Source of the DNA: CBDBFH01 sp965204775
GTDB lineage: Bacteria; Pseudomonadota; Alphaproteobacteria; JAPOUT01; G958296285
NCBI GenBank assembly: GCA_965204775.1
Contig: CBDBFH010000008.1
Span: 1-64,000, forward strand
Length of the DNA stretch: 64,000 nucleotides
Reading direction: 5' to 3'
The notes under the pieces are model-generated. The model was not told where the DNA came from. It was given only the letters and a program-made list of their open reading frames with translations, and made no database searches. Both the position numbers and the translations under genes were made by a program. Below are positions 9,359 through 16,338 of the stretch, one piece after another (positions within the stretch are counted from its first letter, which is position 1; each line of letters begins with the position of its first letter).

Positions 9359-9634
9359 GTGAACAAAAATGACCTGATCGACATTGTGTCGCAGAAATGC
9401 GACCTGTCCAAGGTGGACGCCAACCGCGTCTGCGAGTGCTTCATCAACTCGATCACCGACCAGCTCAGGACGGGCGGCGAGGTTCGTTTGATGGGCTTCG
9501 GCACCTTCTCCGTCTATACCCGCGCGGCGACGCAGGCGCGGAATCCGCAAACCGGCGTGACCATGCAGATTCCGTCTTCCAAGCAGCCGAAATTCAAGGC
9601 GGGCAAGGCGCTGAAGGATGCAGTCAACAGCTGA
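9359..9634 (+). CDS. hupB: DNA-binding protein HU
   Basis: Small nucleoid protein of 91 residues that bends DNA non-specifically as a dimer. MNKNDLIDIV at the start and RLMGFGTFSV, with the RNPQTG loop at the tip of the DNA-binding arm, are family hallmarks. Start GTG 9359 is chosen because AGGAG lies eight bases upstream and the N-terminus aligns with HU; reading upstream in frame adds non-homologous residues. It lies downstream of lon, a common alphaproteobacterial order. Two cysteines near residues 14 and 24 are uncommon in HU. Confidence 0.93.
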   Translation: MNKNDLIDIVSQKCDLSKVDANRVCECFINSITDQLRTGGEVRLMGFGTFSVYTRAATQARNPQTGVTMQIPSSKQPKFKAGKALKDAVNS

Positions 9635-9762
9635 CCGGGTCTGACGGCAGGCGCAGGGGCTGGCCGGGTCCGGGGAAGGGCGCGCTTTCTCCGGAAGAAG
9701 CCCTGCGCCGGAACAGGCCGGAGAATCCGGAGGCGTCCGGCGTCTGGCGGCAATTCCCGCCG

Positions 9763-10428
9763 TTGCCCCCGGACCGGTTCCAGATCATCTATGCCGATCC
9801 GCCCTGGGACTATAAGGGCCAGTTGCAGCATAACGGCCCCGGCAACGGCGACACCGGCGGCGCGATACGCCATTACCCGACAGTCACGCTGTCCGACCTT
9901 GCCGGCCTGCCGGTGCCCTCAATCAGCGCCGAAGACTGCCTGCTTTTTATGTGGTCGTCATCGCCGCATCTCGATCAGGCGATGGATTTGGGCAAGAGAT
10001 GGGGCTTCAACTGGGCGACGGTCGGCTTTGTCTGGCACAAGGGCAAGACAAATCCCGGCTTTTACACAATGTCGCAGTGTGAATTATGCCTCGTGTTCAA
10101 GCGTGGGAAAATCCCCCGCCCGCGCGGGAGCCGCAATATCCGGCAGTTTGTCGAAGCGCCGAGAGAACAGCACAGCCGCAAGCCGGAGGCGGTCCGGGAG
10201 GGGATCGAGGCGATGTTTCCCTCCCAGCGCAAGATCGAGCTCTTCGCCCGCCGGCGGACAAAGAACTGGACGGCCTGGGGGCTTGATGTGAGCGGTCCGG
10301 GCGCGCAGACTGGCGGCGGGGCGGTTAGCTCAGCCGGGAGAGCGTCCCGTTTACACCGGGAAGGTCGGCGGTTCGATCCCGTCACCGCCCACCGGCTCCG
10401 CCCGGCGCCGGTGCGGGGGGCGCAATAA
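9763..10428 (+). CDS. MT-A70 family adenine-N6 methyltransferase, start unsure, overlaps tRNA-Val
   Basis: SAM-dependent methyltransferase with the DPPW catalytic motif in FQIIYADPPWDYKG, related to Ime4-like and phage DNA adenine methylases; it probably modifies adenine in DNA. Other family features are LLFMWSSSPHLDQA, WGFNWATVGFVWHKG and SRKPEAVREGIEAMFP. There is no ATG or GTG in frame after hupB. TTG 9763, 15 bases before the FQIIYADPPW segment, is the best start; CTG 9703 after GGAAGAAG is an alternative. The family normally ends near LFARRRTKNWTAWGLDV, but here no stop follows and the frame runs through all of tRNA-Val to TAA 10426-10428. The gene may be decayed, recently gained, or affected by a sequence error. 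Confidence 0.7.
   Translation: MPPDRFQIIYADPPWDYKGQLQHNGPGNGDTGGAIRHYPTVTLSDLAGLPVPSISAEDCLLFMWSSSPHLDQAMDLGKRWGFNWATVGFVWHKGKTNPGFYTMSQCELCLVFKRGKIPRPRGSRNIRQFVEAPREQHSRKPEAVREGIEAMFPSQRKIELFARRRTKNWTAWGLDVSGPGAQTGGGAVSSAGRASRLHREGRRFDPVTAHRLRPAPVRGAQ
10319..10391 (+). tRNA. tRNA-Val (anticodon TAC)
   Basis: Full cloverleaf: acceptor GGGCGGT/ACCGCCC, D arm GCTC...GAGC, anticodon stem TCCCG/CGGGA with loop TTTACAC, and T arm with loop TTCGATC. CCA is not encoded (ACCG follows the acceptor). It lies entirely inside the open frame of the methyltransferase on the same strand. Confidence 0.93.
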
Positions 10429-10431
10429 GAG

Positions 10432-10458
10432 TTGACAGGCGGCGCTGAAGGCAATAAA
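10432..10458 (+). promoter_or_regulatory. Promoter for tRNA-Tyr/tRNA-Gly/tuf
   Basis: A perfect -35 box TTGACA (10432-10437) is followed after 15 bases by AATAAA (10453-10458), in a short AT-rich patch four bases after the methyltransferase stop. It is placed to drive tRNA-Tyr, tRNA-Gly, tuf, tRNA-Trp, secE and nusG. The -10 match is moderate. Confidence 0.5.
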
Positions 10459-10540
10459 TGCTTATCAGCGAAGCGCGCGAGGACGGGGCGGCCCCGGCCT
10501 TTCCATACCGCCTGCCCGGCGAGCCTCCGGGGGCCGGAAG

Positions 10541-10625
10541 GGAGGGGTGCCTGAGTGGTTAAAAGGGACGGGCTGTAAACCCGTTGGCTATGCCTACGTT
10601 GGTTCGAATCCAACCCCCTCCACCA
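10541..10625 (+). tRNA. tRNA-Tyr (anticodon GTA)
   Basis: Class II tRNA with a long variable arm. Acceptor GGAGGGG/CCCCTCC, anticodon loop containing GTA in GGGCTGTAAACCC, T loop TTCGAAT, and encoded CCA at 10623-10625. Confidence 0.94.
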
Positions 10626-10699
10626 TGCCCCTTGCCGCGCCCCGCGCAACCCGGGAAGCCGGACAGGAGAAACGCAAAGGACGGATGCCCTATCTTTCG

Positions 10700-10773
10700 G
10701 CGGGTGTAGCTCAATGGCAGAGCCGCAGCCTTCCAAGCTGAAGATGAGGGTTCGATTCCCTTCACCCGCTCCA
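10700..10773 (+). tRNA. tRNA-Gly (anticodon TCC)
   Basis: Acceptor GCGGGTG/CACCCGC, D arm GCTC...GAGC, anticodon TCC in loop CTTCCAA, T loop TTCGATT, and encoded CCA at 10771-10773. It lies 41 bases before tuf, as in many proteobacteria. Confidence 0.94.
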
Positions 10774-10813
10774 CCCGGCCCCTGCCGAGCAACCAAGCGA
10801 GACCTGGAGACCC

Positions 10814-12004
10814 ATGGCAAAGGAAAAATTTGAGCGCACCAAGCCTCACTGCAATGTCGGCACGATCGGCCATGTCGATCACGGCAAGACGACTCTGACC
10901 GCGGCGATCACGAAGATTCTGGCGGAGTCGGGCGGCGCGGAGTTTGCGGCCTATGAGCAGATCGACAACGCTCCGGAGGAGAAGGCGCGCGGGATCACGA
11001 TTTCGACCGCCCATGTCGAATATGAGACCGAGAAGCGCCATTACGCCCATGTCGACTGCCCCGGCCACGCCGACTATGTGAAGAACATGATCACCGGCGC
11101 GGCGCAGATGGACGGCGCGATTCTGGTGGTCTCGGCGGCGGACGGGCCGATGCCCCAGACCCGCGAGCATATTGTTCTGGCGCGGCAGGTTGGGGTTCCG
11201 GCGCTGGTGGTCTATCTGAACAAGGTGGATCAGGTGGACGACCCGGAGCTGCTGGAACTGGTCGAAGTCGAGGTGCGCGAGCTGCTGAGCAAATACGAAT
11301 ATCCGGGCGACGACATTCCGATCATCAAAGGCTCGGCGCTGGCCGCGCTGGAGGGCAAGGACGAGAAGACCGGCAAGCAGTCGATCATGGAGCTGATGAA
11401 GGCGGTCGACGAGACCATCCCCCAGCCCGACCGCCCCAGGGACAAGCCCTTCCTGATGCCGATAGAAGATGTGTTCTCGATTGCCGGGCGCGGCACCGTG
11501 GTCACGGGCCGGGTCGAGCGCGGGATGATCAAGGTCGGCGAGGAGATCGAGATCGTCGGGATTCACGACACCTCGAAGACGACCTGCACCGGGGTCGAGA
11601 TGTTCCGCAAGCTTCTGGATCAGGGCGAGGCGGGCGACAATGTCGGCGTGCTGCTGCGCGGGGTCGAGCGCGACGGGGTCGAGCGCGGACAGGTTCTGGC
11701 CGCGCCGGGGACGGTCACGCCCCACACCAGGTTCAAGGCCGAGGCCTATATCCTCAACAAGGACGAGGGGGGCCGCCACAAGCCCTTCTTCTCGAACTAC
11801 CGCCCGCAATTCTACTTCCGGACGACCGACGTCACCGGCACGATCAAACTGCCCGAAGGGACGGAGATGGTTATGCCCGGCGACAACGCTCAGATGGATG
11901 TCGAGTTGATCGCCCCGATTGCGATGGAGGAGAAACTGCGCTTCGCCATTCGCGAGGGGGGCCGGACCATCGGGGCCGGGGTTGTCTCGAAGGTGGTTGA
12001 ATAA
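10814..12004 (+). CDS. tuf: Elongation factor Tu
   Basis: GTPase that carries aminoacyl-tRNA to the ribosome. It has 396 residues, the normal length. G1 [10 protein letters not shown]3 DCPGHADY, G4 as NKVD and G5 in GSAL are all present, followed by domains II and III, which end in [14 protein letters not shown]. Start ATG 10814 follows GGAGACCC. It sits between tRNA-Gly and tRNA-Trp, an arrangement also known for tufB in other proteobacteria, and is the only tuf copy in the window. Confidence 0.98.
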   Translation: MAKEKFERTKPHCNVGTIGHVDHGKTTLTAAITKILAESGGAEFAAYEQIDNAPEEKARGITISTAHVEYETEKRHYAHVDCPGHADYVKNMITGAAQMDGAILVVSAADGPMPQTREHIVLARQVGVPALVVYLNKVDQVDDPELLELVEVEVRELLSKYEYPGDDIPIIKGSALAALEGKDEKTGKQSIMELMKAVDETIPQPDRPRDKPFLMPIEDVFSIAGRGTVVTGRVERGMIKVGEEIEIVGIHDTSKTTCTGVEMFRKLLDQGEAGDNVGVLLRGVERDGVERGQVLAAPGTVTPHTRFKAEAYILNKDEGGRHKPFFSNYRPQFYFRTTDVTGTIKLPEGTEMVMPGDNAQMDVELIAPIAMEEKLRFAIREGGRTIGAGVVSKVVE

Positions 12005-12047
12005 CCGCTCTCCGGCCATCCCGCTTCCGGGAAGCCCGCCAACGGGG

Positions 12048-12121
12048 AGGAGTGTAGCTCAATTGGTCAGAGCACCGGTCTCCAAAACCGGGGGTTGGGG
12101 GTTCGAGTCCCTCCACTCCTG
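12048..12121 (+). tRNA. tRNA-Trp (anticodon CCA)
   Basis: Acceptor AGGAGTG/CACTCCT, D arm GCTC...GAGC, anticodon stem CCGGT/ACCGG with loop CTCCAAA, and T loop TTCGAGT. The 3' CCA is not encoded (GCCG follows). It lies between tuf and secE, the classical position. Confidence 0.95.
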
Positions 12122-12144
12122 CCGGGGCTGAAGGAGTTGTGATT

Positions 12145-12363
12145 GTGAAAACCGAAGCCAAACCAGAGTCGAAAACCGGCGTCCTGCCCTTTTTCCAGCA
12201 GGTGCGCCAGGAGGTGAGCAAGGTCACCTGGCCGTCGCGCTCGGAGACCGTGGTGACCACGATCATGGTGTTTATTATGGTCACGCTGTTTTCGATTTTC
12301 TTTTTTCTGGCGGATCAGGCATTGAGCTGGCTGGTCGGCTCGATTTTGGGCGCGTTCAGTTGA
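12145..12363 (+). CDS. secE: Preprotein translocase subunit SecE
   Basis: Essential single-helix clamp of the SecYEG protein-export channel. It has 72 residues: an amphipathic N-terminal helix with [19 protein letters not shown], which is the family signature, then one membrane helix (about residues 38-60). GTG 12145 is preferred to GTG 12139 because AAGGAG (12131-12136) is eight bases from it. It precedes nusG by ten bases, as expected. Confidence 0.95.
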   Translation: MKTEAKPESKTGVLPFFQQVRQEVSKVTWPSRSETVVTTIMVFIMVTLFSIFFFLADQALSWLVGSILGAFS

Positions 12364-12373
12364 GGCCCGGAAG

Positions 12374-12913
12374 ATGAGCGAGATCGAGAAGCAGTGGTAT
12401 ATCGTCCATGCCTATTCGAATTTCGAGGCGAAGGTGAAAGAGGCGATCCGCGAGCGGGCGAAGCAGGCGGGCCTCTCGGCCAGTTTTGAGGAGGTGATGG
12501 TGCCGGAGGAGGAGGTGGTCGAGGTCCGGCGCGGCGCGAAGAAGACCGCCAAGCGCAAATTTTTCCCCGGCTATGTTCTGGTCAAGATGGACATGAACGA
12601 CCGGACGCATCATCTGGTGAAGGACATTCCGCGGGTGACGGGGTTTCTGGGTCCGGCGGCGAAGCCCGCGCCGATCCCGCAGGCGGAGGTGGACCGGATT
12701 TTGAATCAGGTGCAGGAAGGGGTGGACCGCCCCAAGCCTTCGGTGACGTTCGAGATTGGCGAGCAGGTTCGGGTTGCGGACGGGCCGTTTGTTTCGTTCA
12801 ACGGGGTTGTGGAGGAGGTGGACGTGGAGCGGTCGCGCCTGAAAGTTTCGGTTTCGATCTTCGGCAGGGCGACCCCGGTCGAGCTGGAATACGGGCAGGT
12901 CGAGAAGGGCTAG
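12374..12913 (+). CDS. nusG: Transcription termination/antitermination factor NusG
   Basis: Binds the RNA polymerase clamp and links it to Rho or ribosomal S10. It has 179 residues: NGN domain ([14 protein letters not shown], then [12 protein letters not shown]) and C-terminal KOW domain ([22 protein letters not shown]). No insertions. It is six bases from rplK and so co-expressed with it. Confidence 0.97.
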   Translation: MSEIEKQWYIVHAYSNFEAKVKEAIRERAKQAGLSASFEEVMVPEEEVVEVRRGAKKTAKRKFFPGYVLVKMDMNDRTHHLVKDIPRVTGFLGPAAKPAPIPQAEVDRILNQVQEGVDRPKPSVTFEIGEQVRVADGPFVSFNGVVEEVDVERSRLKVSVSIFGRATPVELEYGQVEKG

Positions 12914-12918
12914 GGGCG

Positions 12919-13347
12919 ATGGCGAAGAAGATTGAGGGTTTTTTGAAGCTGCAGGCTCCGGCGGGACAGGCCAATCCGTCGCCGCCGATTGGTCCGGCGC
13001 TGGGCCAGCGGGGGATCAACATTATGGAGTTTTGCAAGGCGTTCAACGCGGCGACCAAGCAGATGGAGGCGGGCGCGCCGGTTCCGGTGGTGATTACGGT
13101 TTATGCGGACCGCTCGTTTGCGTTTCAGGTGAAGACCCCGCCGGCGTCCTATTATTTGAAGAAGGCGGCGAAGCTGGACAAGGGCGGCAAGACGCCGGGG
13201 CGCGAGTCGGCGGGGCAGGTGACGCTGTCGCAGTGCCGCGAGATTGCCGAGTCAAAACTGGCCGATTTGAACGCGCGCGATCTGGATCATGCCCAGAAGA
13301 TCATCGCGGGGACGGCCCGCTCGATGGGTCTGGAAGTGAAGAGTTAG
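12919..13347 (+). CDS. rplK: 50S ribosomal protein L11
   Basis: Builds the GTPase-associated stalk base with L10/L12. It has 142 residues. The N-terminal domain is [22 protein letters not shown] and the C-terminal rRNA-binding domain contains [22 protein letters not shown]. In most bacteria rplA follows directly; here two membrane-protein genes are inserted between them. Confidence 0.98.
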   Translation: MAKKIEGFLKLQAPAGQANPSPPIGPALGQRGINIMEFCKAFNAATKQMEAGAPVPVVITVYADRSFAFQVKTPPASYYLKKAAKLDKGGKTPGRESAGQVTLSQCREIAESKLADLNARDLDHAQKIIAGTARSMGLEVKS

Positions 13348-13375
13348 GGGGCGCATCATAAGCGAAACGCCCGAA

Positions 13376-13936
13376 ATGCCCCAGGCGCCCGAAACGCCGC
13401 CGCTTTACGAGATGGAGACCGAATGGGGCCATGTCCTGAGCGCCGCCTGGCTTGTGCTTTGGCGGTCGTGGGCGGCGGCCTTGGTTGTGGGGGCCGTCTT
13501 CTATCTGCTTCTGGGCCTTCAGGAGTCGGCCTTTCTGGCTTTTCTGAGCTGGTTTTCGGTGACCTTCCTCGCCGTCTGGATGATGCTCGGCAAGCGCTAC
13601 AGGGAGTTTCGAATCGCCGTCATCCCCCACGCCTTTCGCGAGGAAAAGGAGGAGACCGAACCCGGCTTCGACCGGGTGCTCAGCATCTGGTGGCTGTTTG
13701 CGTGGCGCTCGACTGTCATATTTGCGCTGCTTTACTTCCCCGCCATTTTGGCTCTGGCTGCACTGGTTCCGGTCTTCGTGTCTCTTGCAATTCCTGTAGC
13801 GGTCCTCGGCGCACTGGCCGCGCTGGTCCTTCTGGGACTTACGGCTCTGGTCTATATCTGGGTTATGCGGATGACGTTCAACAAGAACTATGCGGCCTTC
13901 CGCCTCGCGGTCGTTGACCCTGACGGCGAGGTCTGA
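13376..13936 (+). CDS. Unknown membrane protein with an internal duplication, paralogue 1
   Basis: I do not recognise this family. The protein has 186 residues with about four hydrophobic segments. It consists of two copies of one unit. Residues 17-84 start with WGHVLSAAWLVLWR and end with KRYREFRIAVIP; residues 98-182 start with RVLSIWWLFAWR and end with [14 protein letters not shown]. Between these borders each unit is hydrophobic. The next gene has the same two-unit design. It starts at ATG 13376, 28 bases after rplK, and lies on the ribosomal operon strand, so it is probably co-transcribed with rplK. The loop between the units (residues 85-97) is charged. Function is unknown; a role in membrane or secretion biology would be a guess. 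Confidence 0.75.
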   Translation: MPQAPETPPLYEMETEWGHVLSAAWLVLWRSWAAALVVGAVFYLLLGLQESAFLAFLSWFSVTFLAVWMMLGKRYREFRIAVIPHAFREEKEETEPGFDRVLSIWWLFAWRSTVIFALLYFPAILALAALVPVFVSLAIPVAVLGALAALVLLGLTALVYIWVMRMTFNKNYAAFRLAVVDPDGEV

Positions 13937-13948
13937 CGGCAGACCCGC

Positions 13949-13954
13949 TATAAT
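13949..13954 (+). promoter_or_regulatory. Possible internal -10 element
   Basis: A perfect TATAAT lies in the 45-base gap before the second membrane-protein gene, within otherwise GC-rich sequence. No convincing -35 is found 16-18 bases upstream (a TTGACC at 13914 is too far). It could drive the second gene together with rplA, rplJ and rplL. Confidence 0.35.
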
Positions 13955-13981
13955 CGGGGTTGCACCTCCGGAGTAAAACCG

Positions 13982-14581
13982 ATGACCGAGATCACGCCGG
14001 AATGGAGGCACGCCGTCAGCGCAGGCTGGCGGCTCTTCTGGCGGACGCTGGCTCCCAGCATCCTGCTCGCCGCCGGACTGCCCATGCTCTATGCCGCCTA
14101 TGATATGGGCGGAAATTTTTTCGATCTCTTCCTCTATCCCGGAGGGCGCTATACCGGCCTGATCGCCCTCTTTCTCATTTTTGCCGCCCTTGCCCTGTTC
14201 CCCTTCTTCTGGAGCGTCTTCCTGTTCTGGACGGTCCGGGCCATGCTCCGCAAGCCCTATGCCGCCTTCCGCCTTGCCGTCATGCCTCGTCCGGGCAGGA
14301 CCGCCGTCAGCCTGAAAGCCGTCCTCGGCATCTGGTGGCTGGTGATCTGGCCTCTTGCCCTTTGCGTCTTCTTGCTGTATCTGATCCTCGCGCCGCTTCT
14401 CTCTTTCTATGACGCAGGAGAGGTGGAGTCGCCCGGCGCCCTGTTGCTCATCCTCCTGTTGATCGTCCTCGCCATCGGCGTTCTGGGCTGCATCGGAGGG
14501 GCGAAAAGGGCCTTCGGCAAGAGATTTGCGGGTTTCCGCATCGCCGTAATCGCCGGGCGTAATCAGGGAGAAGCCGCATGA
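13982..14581 (+). CDS. Unknown membrane protein with an internal duplication, paralogue 2
   Basis: Unrecognised family, 199 residues, paralogue of the gene just upstream. Unit one (residues 8-102) starts [14 protein letters not shown] and ends [13 protein letters not shown]. Unit two (about 111-191) starts [12 protein letters not shown] and ends [14 protein letters not shown]. Four to five hydrophobic segments lie between these motifs. The second units of both proteins share VL-x-IWWL-x-x-W, and the unit ends share Y/F-x-x-FR-hydrophobic-AV. GGAG eight bases before ATG 13982 supports the start. Its stop overlaps the rplA start by four bases (ATGA), so its translation is coupled to that of ribosomal protein L1. 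Function is unknown. Confidence 0.75.
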   Translation: MTEITPEWRHAVSAGWRLFWRTLAPSILLAAGLPMLYAAYDMGGNFFDLFLYPGGRYTGLIALFLIFAALALFPFFWSVFLFWTVRAMLRKPYAAFRLAVMPRPGRTAVSLKAVLGIWWLVIWPLALCVFLLYLILAPLLSFYDAGEVESPGALLLILLLIVLAIGVLGCIGGAKRAFGKRFAGFRIAVIAGRNQGEAA

Positions 14582-15297
14582 CCAAACCCGGCAAAAGACT
14601 GCGAAAGGCTCGCGAAGGGCTGGAACCCGGCAAACTCTACCCGCTCGACAAGGCCGCCGCCCTGCTCAAACAGCACGCCGGAGCCAAATTCGATGAAACC
14701 GTCGAGCTCGCCATCAATCTCGGCGTTGATCCCCGCCACGCCGATCAGATGGTGCGCGGGGTCTGCGAGCTGCCCCACGGGTCGGGACGGGAGGTGCGGG
14801 TCGCGGTCTTCGCTCGCGGCGAGAAAGCCGAGGAGGCCAAAGCCGCCGGGGCCGATCGCGTCGGCGCAGAAGACCTCGCCGAAGAGATCGAAAAGGGCAA
14901 AATCGCCTTCGACCGTTGCATCGCCTCCCCCGACCTCATGCCGGTGGTCGGCAAATTGGGCAAAATCCTGGGGCCGCGCGGCCTGATGCCCAACCCCAGA
15001 GTCGGAACCGTCACCCCCGATGTCGCCGCCGCCGTCACCCGCATCAAGCGCGGGGCGGTCGAATTCCGGGTCGAGAAAGCCGGAATCGTCCATGCCGGGG
15101 TCGCCCGCGTCCGCTTCTCCAAACAGCATATCGCCGACAACGCCCGCGCCCTGATCAACGCCGTCATCAAGGCCAAACCCGGCGGCGCAAAAGGCGTCTA
15201 TCTCAAGAAAATCGCAATTTCCTCGACCATGGGGCCGGGAATCGCGGTAGACCCGGCGGAGATCAACCCGCCCGAACCCGCTCCGCCTGCACAATGA
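14578..15297 (+). CDS. rplA: 50S ribosomal protein L1
   Basis: Forms the L1 stalk that helps E-site tRNA leave; in many bacteria it also represses its own operon. It has 239 residues, slightly longer than usual because of a Pro-rich tail. Signature [20 protein letters not shown] and the segment [20 protein letters not shown] are intact. It overlaps the membrane-protein gene upstream and rplJ downstream by four bases each, leaving no leader on either side for classical L1 or L10 control. Confidence 0.97.
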   Translation: MTKPGKRLRKAREGLEPGKLYPLDKAAALLKQHAGAKFDETVELAINLGVDPRHADQMVRGVCELPHGSGREVRVAVFARGEKAEEAKAAGADRVGAEDLAEEIEKGKIAFDRCIASPDLMPVVGKLGKILGPRGLMPNPRVGTVTPDVAAAVTRIKRGAVEFRVEKAGIVHAGVARVRFSKQHIADNARALINAVIKAKPGGAKGVYLKKIAISSTMGPGIAVDPAEINPPEPAPPAQ

Positions 15298-15821
15298 GCA
15301 TCACGCGCGCCAAAAAAGAGGAGGCCGTCAAGGACCTCAAAGGCGTTTTCAAAGGCGCGCCGATGATCGTCCTGACCCATTGCTCCGGGGTCGCCGTCAC
15401 CGACCTCACCCGGCTGAGGGACCAACTCGCCGAGACCGGCGGGACGTTGCGAATCACCAAGAACCGCCTCGCCCGCCGCGCTCTCGAAGGAACCCCGGCC
15501 CAAAAAGCCCTCGAACCCCTCTTCCACGGCCCGACCGCCATCGCCTGGGCCGATGACCCCGTCAGCACGCCGAAAGCCCTCACGGCCTTCGGCAAAGACC
15601 ATGACGGCCTCAAAATCCTCGGCGGCGTCATGGACGGCAAGCCCCTCTCAGCCGCCGAAGTCGGCCAGCTCGCCGCGCTCCCCTCGCTCGACGGCCTGCG
15701 CGCCCGCCTGATCGGCCTCCTCACCGCCCCCGCCGCCCGCGCCGCCGCCCTGATCGCCGCCCCTGCCGGGCAACTCGCCCGCCTGATCGCCGCAAAGCCC
15801 GAAAACAAAAACACCCCTTGA
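15294..15821 (+). CDS. rplJ: 50S ribosomal protein L10
   Basis: Anchors L7/L12 dimers on the stalk base. It has 175 residues: an N-terminal rRNA-binding domain ([31 protein letters not shown]) and a long Ala-rich C-terminal helix that binds L12 dimers. ATG 15294 overlaps the rplA stop. The tail is close to the alphaproteobacterial length, consistent with binding three L12 dimers (inference). Confidence 0.96.
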   Translation: MSITRAKKEEAVKDLKGVFKGAPMIVLTHCSGVAVTDLTRLRDQLAETGGTLRITKNRLARRALEGTPAQKALEPLFHGPTAIAWADDPVSTPKALTAFGKDHDGLKILGGVMDGKPLSAAEVGQLAALPSLDGLRARLIGLLTAPAARAAALIAAPAGQLARLIAAKPENKNTP

Positions 15822-15879
15822 TCCCGCGCCCAAGGACGGGTAAAAACCGCTCACCGACTCCCGGAGAAAACAGAACCCC

Positions 15880-16248
15880 ATGGCCGACCTCCAGAAAATC
15901 ACCGAGGATCTGTCCAGCCTGACGATCCTGGAAGCCGCCGAACTGGCTAAAATGCTCGAAGAGAAGTGGGGCGTCTCCGCCGCCGCCCTCGCCGCCGCGC
16001 CCGCCGCCGCCGCCGAGGCCGCACCCGCCGAGGAAAAAGACTCCTTCTCCGTTATCCTCGCCGCCTTCGGCGAGAAGAAAATCAACGTCATCAAGGAAGT
16101 GCGCGCGATCACCGGCCTCGGCCTCAAAGAAGCCAAGGACCTCGTCGAAGCCGCGCCCAAACCCGTCAAGACCGAAGTCCCCAAGGACGAGGCCGCTCAA
16201 ATTAAGGAAAAACTGGAGGCGGCTGGCGCAACAGTCGAACTGCAATAG
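15880..16248 (+). CDS. rplL: 50S ribosomal protein L7/L12
   Basis: Stalk protein that recruits translation GTPases. It has 122 residues: N-terminal dimerisation domain ([19 protein letters not shown]), Ala-rich hinge, and C-terminal domain ending in [15 protein letters not shown] with the EF-binding helix KEARD-like [11 protein letters not shown]. It lies 58 bases after rplJ. A strong hairpin follows the gene before rpoB. Confidence 0.97.
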   Translation: MADLQKITEDLSSLTILEAAELAKMLEEKWGVSAAALAAAPAAAAEAAPAEEKDSFSVILAAFGEKKINVIKEVRAITGLGLKEAKDLVEAAPKPVKTEVPKDEAAQIKEKLEAAGATVELQ

Positions 16249-16281
16249 GCCTGAACCCTTGAGCAGTCCTCTTTCCCCCAA

Positions 16282-16318
16282 CCTCCCCTCTGCGCACCCC
16301 TCGCGCGGAGCAGGGAGG
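16282..16318 (+). other. Long RNA hairpin between rplL and rpoB
   Basis: Bases 16282-16295 pair with 16303-16310 plus 16313-16318: a 14-base-pair stem with a two-base bulge (CA, 16311-16312) and a seven-base loop. No T run follows, so it is not a standard intrinsic terminator. In E. coli the same interval carries an attenuator and an RNase III site that reduce rpoB relative to rplL; a similar role here is inferred from position. Confidence 0.6.
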
Positions 16319-16338
16319 CCTGACGCTGTGGAAAACGT

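Noticed and set aside
9763..10300. Prophage remnant around the methyltransferase
   Set aside because: MT-A70 enzymes are common in phages, but no integrase, structural gene or att repeat flanks it; tRNA-Val downstream is intact but lacks a nearby duplicate 3' end.
10559..12019. A 486-codon minus-strand frame opposite tuf and tRNA genes
   Set aside because: It spans three RNA/protein genes in antisense and has shadow-type composition.
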